From Bradyrhizobium semiaridum (GTDB lineage Bacteria > Pseudomonadota > Alphaproteobacteria > Rhizobiales > Xanthobacteraceae): 64,000 nt of DNA. The notes beneath the pieces are model-generated. The model was not told the origin of the DNA. It saw only the letters and a list, made by a program, of their open reading frames with translations, and made no database searches. The stretch is from the NCBI RefSeq assembly GCF_020329505.1, contig NZ_JAGKJJ010000002.1:434001-498000 (forward strand). The letters are read 5' to 3'. Below, one piece after another: positions 27,136 through 34,776 of the stretch (its first letter is position 1; each line of letters opens with the position of its first letter). Position numbers and translations under genes: made by a program.

Positions 27136-27906
27136 ATGTCGGTTGCCGCGCAGACGCTACGCCCGCCGTCGAGGACGCTGATGCTCCTGGAAGGCCGCGC
27201 CATTCATGAGCTCGGGGCCTTCCTCGGTGCCTTGCCGCTGCTCAGCCTCGCGCCGCGCGGCGACGGCCATCCGGTGCTGGTGCTGCCCGGGCTGATCGCC
27301 TCCGACATGTCGACCCGGCCGCTGCGCGACTTCCTCAGGAGCAAGGGTTATGCGGTCAGCGGCTGGCGCCAGGGTCGCAATCTCGGGCTGCGTGCCGGCG
27401 TGCAGGACGGCATGGTCGAGCTGCTGTGCGAGATGAATGGGGCCAGCGGCCGCAAGGTTTCGCTGGTCGGCTGGAGCCTTGGCGGTCTCTACGCGCGCCA
27501 GCTCGCCAAGATGATGCCGGAGCGCGTGCGCCAGGTGATCACGCTCGGCAGCCCGTTCGCCGCCGGTCCGAAGGCGACCAATGCCTGGCGCGTCTACGAG
27601 ATGGCCAGCGGTCGCCGCGCCGATGAAGAGGATGCCCGGTTCGGCGGCTCGCTCGCGAGTGCGCCGCCGGTACCGACCACCGCGATCTTCAGCCGCACCG
27701 ACGGCATCTGCGCCTGGCAGGGCTGCCGCGAGCAGGCCTCGTCGATGGCGGAAAGCATCGAGGTCGAGAGCAGCCATTGCGGCATGGGCCACCATCCCGC
27801 GGTGGTCTACGCCATCGCCGACCGCCTCGCGCAGAAGGAAGGCCAATGGTCGCCGTTCGATCGCGGCGGCTGGCGCAGCATGGTTTATCCGGATCCGAAC
27901 AGGTAA
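27136..27906 (+). CDS. Alpha/beta hydrolase, lipase-like (paralogue of 14036-14827)
   Basis: A 256-aa protein with the start chosen at the ATG 27136, preceded by GGAAGAGGAG. Motifs match the first lipase-like protein in order: GDGHPVLVLPGLIASDMSTR, GWSLGGLYAR with the nucleophile Ser, then QVITLGSPFA and TAIFSRTDGI. The C-terminal HCGMGHHPAVVYAIADRLAQ aligns with the ASHIGLGVNPAALWAIADRL segment of the paralogue. No signal peptide. Probably an intracellular lipase or esterase; the substrate is unknown. Upstream is a 190-bp region that may hold its own promoter. Confidence 0.85.
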   Translation: MSVAAQTLRPPSRTLMLLEGRAIHELGAFLGALPLLSLAPRGDGHPVLVLPGLIASDMSTRPLRDFLRSKGYAVSGWRQGRNLGLRAGVQDGMVELLCEMNGASGRKVSLVGWSLGGLYARQLAKMMPERVRQVITLGSPFAAGPKATNAWRVYEMASGRRADEEDARFGGSLASAPPVPTTAIFSRTDGICAWQGCREQASSMAESIEVESSHCGMGHHPAVVYAIADRLAQKEGQWSPFDRGGWRSMVYPDPNR

Positions 27907-27919
27907 GGCGCGCTTTTCA

Positions 27920-28072
27920 CCTCGACCGCTTGCGGGGAGAGGTCGGATCGCATCGCAGATGCGATCCGGGTGAGGGGGAGTCTCCACGAGACCGTCTCTT
28001 ACCGTCCTTGCGGAGACTCCCCCTCATCCCGGACCTTCTCCCGCAAGCGGGGAGAAGGAGAAGAGGCACCGC
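27920..28072. repeat. Palindromic repeat, family D (CTCCCC / GGGTGAGGG type)
   Basis: Long inverted element: GGGTGAGGGGGAGTCTCC (27968-27985) pairs with GGAGACTCCCCCTCATCCC (28012-28030), and outer arms CCGCTTGCGGGGAGA and TCTCCCGCAAGCGGGGAGA flank them. Lies between the lipase-like gene and paaX. Related elements at 40832 and 50385. Confidence 0.8.
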
Positions 28073-28115
28073 CTCCGCATTGTCGTTCCCTGGCAAAACG
28101 CGCTATGCGTTGAGC

Positions 28116-28985
28116 ATGCCGCAGCCGCTTGCCCGCATCGTCGACCAGCTCAAGCGCGAGCCGTCGCGCACCGGCTCGATCATCATCACCGTATTCGGCG
28201 ACGCCATCGTGCCGCGCGGCGGCTCGGTGTGGCTCGGCACGCTATTGGAGTTCTTCAAATCGCTCGACATCGACGGCAATGTGGTGCGCACCGCGATGTC
28301 GCGGCTTGCCGCCGACGGCTGGCTCGAGCGCAGCAAGGTCGGCCGCAACAGCTTCTATCGGCTGAACAAGAAAGGCCGGCAGACCTTCGATACCGCGACC
28401 AGGCACATCTACGATCCGCCGCCGTCGGACTGGACCGGCCGCTTCGAGCTGCTGTTGATCGGCAATGCCGAGGACCGCGATGCTGCGCGCGAGGCGCTCA
28501 AGAATGCCGGCTTCGGCAGTCCGCTGCCCGGGGTCTGGATCGCGCCATCGGGCGCGCCGATCCCCGACGAGGCGTCGCGAGCGATCCGCCTCGAAGTCTC
28601 CGCGGAGGACGACAGCGGGCGCCGGCTGCTGAGCGAGAGCTGGCCGCTCGATCGCACCGCGGATGCCTATCTGAAATTCATGAAGACGTTCGAGCCGCTG
28701 CACGGCTGGATCGTCAGAGGGGAGATGCTGACCGATGCCGACGCCTTCACCGCACGAGTGCTGCTGATCCATCACTACCGCCGCGTCGTGCTGCGCGATC
28801 CGCTGCTGCCGGCGCCCCTGCTGCCGAAGGACTGGCCGGGCAGGGCCGCGCGACAGCTCTGCGGCGAGATCTATCGCGGGCTGCTTTCGCCGTCGGAACA
28901 ATGGCTTGACGAACACGCAACCAACGAGGACGGCCCGCTGCCGAAGCCCAATGGGGCGGTGGCGCACCGTTTCGAAGGCGTTTGA
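28116..28985 (+). CDS. paaX: PaaX family transcriptional repressor
   Basis: A 289-aa regulator; E. coli PaaX, which represses the paa operon and is released by phenylacetyl-CoA, is about 316 aa. The N-terminal winged-helix reads SIIITVFGDAIVPRGGSVWL and VRTAMSRLAADGWLERSKVG, both typical of PaaX; the C-terminal half contains the effector region with the GSPLPGVWIAPSG and LIHHYRRVVLRDP segments. The ATG at 28116 is chosen because the earlier in-frame reading runs through the family-D repeat. It lies directly upstream of paaA with a 77-bp regulatory gap, so it likely controls paaABCDE and itself. Confidence 0.92.
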   Translation: MPQPLARIVDQLKREPSRTGSIIITVFGDAIVPRGGSVWLGTLLEFFKSLDIDGNVVRTAMSRLAADGWLERSKVGRNSFYRLNKKGRQTFDTATRHIYDPPPSDWTGRFELLLIGNAEDRDAAREALKNAGFGSPLPGVWIAPSGAPIPDEASRAIRLEVSAEDDSGRRLLSESWPLDRTADAYLKFMKTFEPLHGWIVRGEMLTDADAFTARVLLIHHYRRVVLRDPLLPAPLLPKDWPGRAARQLCGEIYRGLLSPSEQWLDEHATNEDGPLPKPNGAVAHRFEGV

Positions 28986-28988
28986 ATA

Positions 28989-29042
28989 TGTTACAAAAGT
29001 AGCTTGCGATACGCAAATTATGTTATATATTGCTACCTAACA
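28989..29042 (+). promoter_or_regulatory. paaA promoter with candidate PaaX operator
   Basis: A short AT-rich gap between paaX and paaA. TTGCGA (29004-29009) and TATATT (29026-29031) with a 16-bp spacer are a plausible sigma70-like promoter. TTGCG-ATA-CGCAA (29004-29016) is an inverted repeat over the -35, and the outer pair TGTTA..GTAGC (28989-29003) and GCTAC..TAACA (29032-29042) form a larger dyad around it. PaaX or another regulator could bind here; this has not been tested. Confidence 0.55.
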
Positions 29043-29062
29043 ACACAGGCGGGAGGTCGGCC

Positions 29063-30055
29063 ATGTACACCCAGGCGCTCAACAGTTCCGACGGTGACGA
29101 TCGCGGCATCGAGGACGCCGCCCTTGCTGCGCAGTTCCAGGCCCGCATCGATGCCGACGAGCGAATCGAGCCGAACGACTGGATGCCCGCGGCCTACCGC
29201 AAGACGCTGACCCGGCAGATCTCCCAGCACGCCCATTCCGAAATCGTCGGCATGCTGCCCGAGGGCAACTGGATCACCCGCGCTCCGTCGCTGCGCCGCA
29301 AGGCCGCGCTGCTCGCCAAGGTGCAGGATGAATGCGGCCACGGGCTCTATCTCTACGCCGCCGCCGAGACGCTCGGCACCTCGCGTGAAGAGCTCGTCGA
29401 CGCGATGCTTGCCGGCAAGGCGAAGTATTCCTCGATCTTCAACTATCCGACGCTGACCTGGGCCGACATCGGCACCATCGGCTGGCTGGTCGACGGCGCC
29501 GCGATCATGAACCAGATCCCGCTGTGCCGCTGCTCCTACGGCCCCTATGCGCGCGCGATGATCCGCGTCTGCAAGGAGGAGTCATTCCATCAGCGCCAGG
29601 GTTTCGAGATCATGGTGACGCTGTGCCGCGGCACCGCCGAGCAGAAGGCGATGGCGCAGAACGCGCTCGATCGCTGGTGGTGGCCGGTGCTGATGATGTT
29701 CGGCCCGCCGGACCAGGCGAGCCAGCACAGCGACACCTCGACCAAATGGAAGATCAAGCGCTTCTCCAATGACGAGCTGCGCCAGAAATTCGTCGACGCC
29801 ACGGTGCCGCAGGCCGAATTCCTCGGGCTGACCATTCCCGATCCCGGCATGAAGCAGAACGCGAACGGCAACTGGGAATACAGCGCGATCGACTGGAACG
29901 AGTTCAAGCAGGTGCTCGCCGGCAACGGCCCCTGCAACCGCGATCGCATCGCCGCGCGCCGCAAGGCGCATGAGGAGGGTGCCTGGGTGCGCGAGGCCGC
30001 CGCGGCCTATGCCGAGAAGCGCAAGGGCCGCCGGCTCGCGCAAGCCGCCGAATAG
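29063..30055 (+). CDS. paaA: 1,2-phenylacetyl-CoA epoxidase subunit PaaA
   Basis: A 330-aa catalytic subunit of the multicomponent monooxygenase that converts phenylacetyl-CoA to its ring 1,2-epoxide. It has the di-iron-ligand-type segments [17 protein letters not shown] and [15 protein letters not shown], and [20 protein letters not shown] near the N-terminus. The ATG at 29063 follows a GGGAGG site; an earlier in-frame ATG at 29030 lies inside the promoter region and is unlikely. E. coli PaaA is about 309 aa. First structural gene of paaABCDE, with paaB 11 bp on. Confidence 0.95.
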   Translation: MYTQALNSSDGDDRGIEDAALAAQFQARIDADERIEPNDWMPAAYRKTLTRQISQHAHSEIVGMLPEGNWITRAPSLRRKAALLAKVQDECGHGLYLYAAAETLGTSREELVDAMLAGKAKYSSIFNYPTLTWADIGTIGWLVDGAAIMNQIPLCRCSYGPYARAMIRVCKEESFHQRQGFEIMVTLCRGTAEQKAMAQNALDRWWWPVLMMFGPPDQASQHSDTSTKWKIKRFSNDELRQKFVDATVPQAEFLGLTIPDPGMKQNANGNWEYSAIDWNEFKQVLAGNGPCNRDRIAARRKAHEEGAWVREAAAAYAEKRKGRRLAQAAE

Positions 30056-30066
30056 AGGACGCCGCC

Positions 30067-30354
30067 ATGGCCACGCCGAACACACCGCTCTGGGAAGTCT
30101 TCATCCGCAGCCGCAACGGGCTTGCGCACAAGCATGTCGGCTCGCTGCACGCGGCCGACGCCACGCTGGCCTTGCAGGCCGCACGCGACATCTATACCCG
30201 CCGCGGCGAGGGCCTCTCGATCTGGGTGGTGCCGTCGAACGCGATCACCGCGTCCGATCCGTCCGAGAAGGGCATGATGTTCGAGCCGGCGGAATCCAAG
30301 ATCTACCGGCACCCGACGTTCTACGACGTGCCCGACGAAGTCGGGCATATGTGA
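30067..30354 (+). CDS. paaB: 1,2-phenylacetyl-CoA epoxidase subunit PaaB
   Basis: A 95-aa small subunit, same length as E. coli PaaB (95 aa). It starts MATPNTPLWEVFIRSRNGLA and contains HKHVGSLHAADATLALQAAR and YTRRGEGLSIWVV, all conserved in PaaB. It forms part of the PaaABCE complex in the cytoplasm and helps bridge the A-C units. A ribosome binding site GAGGA overlaps the paaA stop. A 65-bp gap with a palindromic repeat separates it from paaC. Confidence 0.95.
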   Translation: MATPNTPLWEVFIRSRNGLAHKHVGSLHAADATLALQAARDIYTRRGEGLSIWVVPSNAITASDPSEKGMMFEPAESKIYRHPTFYDVPDEVGHM

Positions 30355-30369
30355 CACCGCTTTTCGCCG

Positions 30370-30400
30370 CGTCATTGCGAGCGAAGCGCTCGCAATGACG
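30370..30400. repeat. Palindromic repeat, family A, minimal form inside the paa operon
   Basis: A perfect 14-bp inverted repeat (CGTCATTGCGAGCG / CGCTCGCAATGACG) with a 3-nt AAG centre, lying between paaB and paaC. It is the shortest complete member of family A in the window and would form a strong stem in the paa mRNA. Confidence 0.9.
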
Positions 30401-30419
30401 ACAACAGCGAGTTGATCAA

Positions 30420-31196
30420 ATGGCAGCCGCCAACATCGAAGTCTCCGAAACGCCGCTGGTGCTGTACGCGCTGCGCCGCGCCGACGATGCGCTGATCCTC
30501 GGCCATCGCTTGTCCGAATGGTGCGGCCATGCGCCCGCGCTGGAGGAAGACATGGCGCTCGCCAATATGGGCCTTGATCTGCTCGGGCAGGCGCGCGAGC
30601 TCTACAGCTACGCGGCCAAGGTCGAGGGCAAGGACAACGACGAGGACAAGTTCGCCTATCTGCGCGACGTCCGCCAGTATCGCAATCTGCTGCTGGTCGA
30701 GCAGCCGAACGGCGATTTCGCCCGCACCATGGTGCGGCAATTCTTCTACGCGGCGTTCGCCGATCTGTACTGGCGCGCGATGATGGCCTCAACGGATCCG
30801 ACGCTGGCCGCGATCGCGGCGAAGTCGGAGAAGGAGAGCGCCTATCATTTGCGGCATTCCTCGGAATGGATCGTCCGCCTCGGCGACGGTACCGAGGAGA
30901 GCCACCGCCGCGCGCAGGACGCGGTCGACCATCTCTGGGCCTATACCGGCGAGATGTTCGCGGTCGACGACAGCGAGCGCGGCCTGATCGATGCCAGCAT
31001 TGCGATCGACCCCGCGGCATTGCAGCCGCGCTGGCTGAAGACGGTTTCAGGCGTGATCAACGAGGCGACGCTGTCGCTGCCGTCCAACAACTGGATGCAA
31101 AAGGGCGGCCGCAGCGGCAGCCACAGCGAGCATCTCGGCCATCTCCTCAGCGAATTGCAGTCGCTGCAACGCACTTTCCCGGGGGCGACGTGGTGA
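30420..31196 (+). CDS. paaC: 1,2-phenylacetyl-CoA epoxidase subunit PaaC
   Basis: A 258-aa structural subunit of the epoxidase (E. coli about 248 aa). Ferritin-like four-helix sequence with LGHRLSEWCGHAPALEEDMA, NMGLDLLGQARELYSYAA and EKESAYHLRHSSEWIVRLGD. PaaC resembles PaaA in fold but is not itself the catalytic di-iron site. The ribosome binding site is weak (GCGAG at distance), perhaps compensated by the upstream stem. The stop is overlapped by the GTG of paaD. Confidence 0.95.
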   Translation: MAAANIEVSETPLVLYALRRADDALILGHRLSEWCGHAPALEEDMALANMGLDLLGQARELYSYAAKVEGKDNDEDKFAYLRDVRQYRNLLLVEQPNGDFARTMVRQFFYAAFADLYWRAMMASTDPTLAAIAAKSEKESAYHLRHSSEWIVRLGDGTEESHRRAQDAVDHLWAYTGEMFAVDDSERGLIDASIAIDPAALQPRWLKTVSGVINEATLSLPSNNWMQKGGRSGSHSEHLGHLLSELQSLQRTFPGATW

Positions 31197-31693
31197 TCGC
31201 CGTGCTCAGCGACGCCGATCTTCGCAGGCGCGCCTGGAGCGCGGCCGCACAGGTTGTCGATCCCGAGATTCCGGTGCTGACCATCGCCGATCTCGGCGTG
31301 CTCCGGGATGTCGAAGTCCGCGACGGCCATGTCGAGGTCGCGATCACGCCGACCTATTCCGGCTGTCCGGCGATGAACATGATCGCGCTCGAGATCGAAC
31401 TGGCGCTGGAGCGGGAGGGCATTCACGGTCCAACAGTCCGCACCGTGCTGTCGCCGGCCTGGACCACCGACTGGATGAGCGAGGACGGCCGCCGCAAGCT
31501 CCGGGAATACGGCATCGCGCCGCCGCTGCCGGGCTCCTCGCGCCGCGCGCTGTTCGGTGAGCAGCAGGTCGCGTGTCCGCAATGCGGCTCCTTCGAGACC
31601 GAGCTGCTGTCCGAATTCGGCTCGACCTCCTGCAAGGCGCTGTGGCGCTGCAAGAGCTGCCGTGAACCTTTCGATTACTTCAAGTGTCATTGA
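31193..31693 (+). CDS. paaD: Phenylacetate pathway protein PaaD (DUF59/MIP18 family)
   Basis: A 166-aa protein needed for PaaABCE maturation, probably for Fe-S handling. The N-terminal DUF59 domain has VDPEIPVLTIADLGVLRDVE and TPTYSGCPAMNMI with the family Cys. The C-terminal zinc-ribbon-like Cys set is CPQC...C...CKSC. The start is a GTG, either 31193 (GTGA overlap with paaC stop) or the adjacent 31190; the former is chosen. The stop lies 2 bp before the paaE ATG. Confidence 0.92.
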   Translation: MIAVLSDADLRRRAWSAAAQVVDPEIPVLTIADLGVLRDVEVRDGHVEVAITPTYSGCPAMNMIALEIELALEREGIHGPTVRTVLSPAWTTDWMSEDGRRKLREYGIAPPLPGSSRRALFGEQQVACPQCGSFETELLSEFGSTSCKALWRCKSCREPFDYFKCH

Positions 31694-31695
31694 CC

Positions 31696-32772
31696 ATGTC
31701 GACCCCGCGCTTTCACCGTCTGGCCGTCAACGATCTGCGCCGCGAGGCGTCGGACGCGATCTCCATGACCTTCGCGATCCCCGCCGATCTGCAAGCCGAC
31801 TACAGCTTCACGCCAGGCCAGTACCTGACGCTGCGTACCACCTTGAACGGCGAGGAGGTCCGCCGTTCCTATTCGATCTGCTCCGGCCCCGACGACGGCG
31901 AGCTGCGCATCGCGGTGAAGAAGGTCGACGGCGGCGCCTTCTCGAGCTGGGCCGCGGAGGACTTGAAGGCTGGCGACGAGCTCGACGTGATGACGCCGAC
32001 CGGCCGCTTCGGCGTCGCGCATGCGCCGGGCGAGGCGCGGACCTATGTCGGCTTCGCGGCCGGCAGCGGCATCACGCCGATCCTCTCGATCATCAAGGGC
32101 GTGCTGGCGCGCGAGCCGGACAGCCGCTTCTTCCTGTTCTACGGCAACCGCTCGACTGAAGGCATGATGTTCCGTGAGGCGCTGGAAGAACTGAAGGACC
32201 GCTTCATGCAGCGGCTCTCGATCTTCCATGTGATCTCGGGCGAGGAGCAGGACATCCCGATCCTGCACGGCCGGCTCGACGGCGACAAGGTGCGAGTGCT
32301 GCTGCGCTCGCTGGTGCCGGCCGAGACCGTCGACCATGTCTTCGTCTGCGGCCCGGCCGGGATGAGCGAGACCATCGAGGCGACCTGCCGCGAGATCGGC
32401 ATCGCCGACGAGCGGATCCATGTCGAGCGCTTCGTCTCGGAATTCGGCGGCAAGCCGCGGCCGAAGGTCGTCATTCCCGCCGGCGCGCCGCCGAAGGCGG
32501 TGGCAGGCCTGATCATCGACGGCAAGCGCCGCGAGGTGCCGGTTGCCGACGGCGAGTCGATCCTCGACGCCGCGCTGCGTGCCGGCATGGATCTGCCATT
32601 CGCCTGCAAGGGCGGCATGTGCTCGACTTGCCGCGCCAAGCTGGTCGAGGGAAAGGCGCCGATGGACCTGAACTATTCGCTGGAGCCGTGGGAGCTGAAG
32701 GCGGGGTTCATCCTCACCTGTCAGGCCAAGCCGTGCTCCGAGAAGGTCGTGGTCGATTACGATCATGTCTAG
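31696..32772 (+). CDS. paaE: 1,2-phenylacetyl-CoA epoxidase reductase subunit PaaE
   Basis: A 358-aa NADPH reductase (E. coli 356 aa). N-terminal FAD domain with TPGQYLTLRTTLNGEEVRRS and RSYSICSG, NADP-binding VGFAAGSGITPILSII and CGPAGMSE, and a C-terminal plant-type [2Fe-2S] domain with FACKGGMCSTC and a late Cys in LTCQAK. It passes electrons to the PaaA di-iron centre. ATG at 31696 is chosen; a GTG at 31684 is in frame but lies inside paaD. A family-B repeat follows the gene. Confidence 0.95.
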   Translation: MSTPRFHRLAVNDLRREASDAISMTFAIPADLQADYSFTPGQYLTLRTTLNGEEVRRSYSICSGPDDGELRIAVKKVDGGAFSSWAAEDLKAGDELDVMTPTGRFGVAHAPGEARTYVGFAAGSGITPILSIIKGVLAREPDSRFFLFYGNRSTEGMMFREALEELKDRFMQRLSIFHVISGEEQDIPILHGRLDGDKVRVLLRSLVPAETVDHVFVCGPAGMSETIEATCREIGIADERIHVERFVSEFGGKPRPKVVIPAGAPPKAVAGLIIDGKRREVPVADGESILDAALRAGMDLPFACKGGMCSTCRAKLVEGKAPMDLNYSLEPWELKAGFILTCQAKPCSEKVVVDYDHV

Positions 32773-32773
32773 T

Positions 32774-32850
32774 TGTCATTCCGGAGCATCGCGAAGCGAT
32801 GAGCCCGGAATCCATAACCATCAGCGTGAGTATGAATTCCCGGAATGACG
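32774..32850. repeat. Palindromic repeat, family B (after paaE)
   Basis: Starts TGTCATTCCGGAG and ends CCCGGAATGACG, with AGCCCGGAATCC in the left half. Second member of the family seen at 17454-17545. Lies between paaE and paaI and may attenuate or punctuate the transcript. Confidence 0.8.
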
Positions 32851-32898
32851 AAGGGAGCGTTGACACCTTTGGTGTGGCGCTCAAGATGCTTAGAACGA

Positions 32899-32916
32899 GG
32901 CCCGTCGCAACGGGCC
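32899..32916 (+). other. Small hairpin upstream of paaI
   Basis: GGCCCGT, CGCA loop, ACGGGCC: 7-bp perfect stem placed about 20 bp before the GTG of paaI. No T-run follows, so it is probably not a terminator but may affect translation. Confidence 0.45.
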
Positions 32917-32935
32917 CACTGACAGGGAGTTCGAT

Positions 32936-33391
32936 GTGAACGTGAAGGCCACGTTATCGCCCGAGGACGTCGCCCGCGCCTGCGCGGATGCGATGTGGAA
33001 AGAGGACGACGCCAGCAAGGGCCTCGGCATGGAGCTGGTCGAGATCAGGCCGGGGCAAGCGGTGATGGCGATGATCGTGCAGCCGCACATGGTCAACGGC
33101 CAGCGCATCTGCCATGGCGGCTATATCTTCACGCTGGCGGATTCCGCGTTCGCCTTTGCCTGCAACAGCCACAATGAGCGCGCGGTGGCGGCGCAGGGCA
33201 ACATCACCTTCATCCGGCCGGGCAAGCTCGGCGATCGGCTGGTCGCGAGCGCGCGCGAGATCTCGCGCAGCGGCCGCTCGGGGATCTACGACGTGCGCGT
33301 CACCGCCGGCGAGGCCGTGATCGCCGAATTCCGCGGCCATTCGCGCGTGATTGCAGGCAGCTGGCTGCCCGACATCGATATCAAGGCATGA
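32936..33391 (+). CDS. paaI: Hydroxyphenylacetyl-CoA thioesterase PaaI
   Basis: A 151-aa hotdog-fold thioesterase; it releases CoA from dead-end hydroxyphenylacetyl-CoA and ring-opened products. The signature ICHGGYIFTLADSAFAFAC holds the catalytic Asp, and HNERAVAAQGNITFIRPGKL is the conserved middle. The start is GTG at 32936; the ATG at 32934 is immediately followed by TGA. A weak ribosome binding site (GGGAG) is 7 bp upstream. Overlaps the alternative upstream ATG of paaK. Confidence 0.92.
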   Translation: MNVKATLSPEDVARACADAMWKEDDASKGLGMELVEIRPGQAVMAMIVQPHMVNGQRICHGGYIFTLADSAFAFACNSHNERAVAAQGNITFIRPGKLGDRLVASAREISRSGRSGIYDVRVTAGEAVIAEFRGHSRVIAGSWLPDIDIKA

Positions 33392-33411
33392 GCGATTTCG
33401 AGGGGAATGTG

Positions 33412-34743
33412 ATGGCAACGGCAAAGCTGAAGGTCAAGGACAGTGGCTATCGCGCCGATCTCGACGCCGCCGAGCGCGCCTCGCGCGACGAGATCATGGC
33501 GTTGCAGACGAAGCGGCTCGCCTGGTCGCTCAAGCACGCCTACGACAATGTCGCACATTACAAGAAGAGGTTTGACGCTGCCGGCGTGCACCCATCCGAT
33601 TTCAAGCAGCTCTCCGACCTCTCCAAATTCCCCTTCACGGTGAAGACCGACCTGCGCGACAACTATCCCTTCAACATGTTCGCCGTGCCGCGCGAACAAC
33701 TGGTGCGGGTCCACGCTTCATCGGGTACGACCGGCAAGCCGATCGTCGTCGGCTACACCAAGGCCGATATCGACACCTGGGCGGACGTGATGGCGCGCTC
33801 GATCCGCGCCGCCGGCGGCCGCACCGGCATGCTGATGCATAACGCCTATGGCTACGGCCTGTTCACCGGCGGTCTCGGCGCGCATTACGGCGCTGAGCGG
33901 CTCGGCTGCACGGTCATCCCGATCTCCGGCGGCATGACCGAGCGGCAGGTGCAGCTGATCAACGACTTCAAGCCCGACATCATCACGGTGACGCCGAGCT
34001 ACATGCTGGCAATCCTCGACGAGTTCAAGCGGCAGGGGCTCGATCCCCGCAAATCGTCGCTGAAGTTCGGCATCTTCGGCGCCGAGCCCTGGACCAACGC
34101 GATGCGCGCCGAGATCGAGCAGGCATTCGACATGGACGCCACCGACATCTACGGCCTCTCGGAGGTGATCGGCCCCGGCGTCGCCCAAGAGTGCGTGGAG
34201 ACCAAGGACGGCCTGCACATCTGGGAGGACCACTTCTATCCCGAGGTGATCGATCCGCAGACCGGACAAGGGCTGCCGGATGGCGAGAAGGGCGAGCTGG
34301 TGTTCACCTCGCTGACCAAGGAAGGCTTTCCGATCATCCGCTATCGCACCCGCGATCTGACGCGGCTGCTGCCGGGCACGGCCCGGCCCGGCATGCGGCG
34401 GATGGAGAAGGTCACCGGCCGCTCCGACGACATGATCATCCTGCGCGGCGTCAACGTGTTCCCGACCCAGATCGAGGAAGCCTTGCTGGCGACCGACTGG
34501 TGCGGCGGCCATTTCATCATCGAACTCACGCGTGAGGGCCGCATGGACGAGATGACCGTGCTCGCCGAAGCCCGTCCCGAGAGCTGGGACGGCAGCGGGC
34601 TGGTCGCGCACGCCGAGAAGGTCGCCACCTTCATCAAGAACACCATTGGTGTCTCGACCCGCATCCGCGTCGTCGCGCCGGAGACGCTGGAACGCTCTCT
34701 CGGCAAGGCGAAACGGGTTTACGACAAGCGGCCGAAAGAATAG
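33412..34743 (+). CDS. paaK: Phenylacetate-CoA ligase PaaK
   Basis: A 443-aa AMP-forming ligase that makes phenylacetyl-CoA, the first pathway step. It has the ATP-binding SSGTTGKPIVVGYTKADID, GIFGAEPWTNAMR, IYGLSEVIGPGVAQEC and GRSDDMIILRGVNVFPTQ motifs typical of PaaK. The ATG at 33412 has GAGGGG 7 bp upstream; the ATG at 33388 overlaps the paaI stop but would add 8 residues. Family length is about 437 aa. The last gene of the paa set here; no paaG, paaF, paaH, paaJ or paaZ lies in the window. Confidence 0.94.
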   Translation: MATAKLKVKDSGYRADLDAAERASRDEIMALQTKRLAWSLKHAYDNVAHYKKRFDAAGVHPSDFKQLSDLSKFPFTVKTDLRDNYPFNMFAVPREQLVRVHASSGTTGKPIVVGYTKADIDTWADVMARSIRAAGGRTGMLMHNAYGYGLFTGGLGAHYGAERLGCTVIPISGGMTERQVQLINDFKPDIITVTPSYMLAILDEFKRQGLDPRKSSLKFGIFGAEPWTNAMRAEIEQAFDMDATDIYGLSEVIGPGVAQECVETKDGLHIWEDHFYPEVIDPQTGQGLPDGEKGELVFTSLTKEGFPIIRYRTRDLTRLLPGTARPGMRRMEKVTGRSDDMIILRGVNVFPTQIEEALLATDWCGGHFIIELTREGRMDEMTVLAEARPESWDGSGLVAHAEKVATFIKNTIGVSTRIRVVAPETLERSLGKAKRVYDKRPKE

Positions 34744-34776
34744 CCTTTCGCCCGCATCAAGAGGGCGCAGGCTTCA

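Noticed and set aside
27907..28115. CRISPR-like repetition of purine-rich blocks
   Set aside because: The blocks are inverted parts of one palindromic element, with no spacers or regular unit length.
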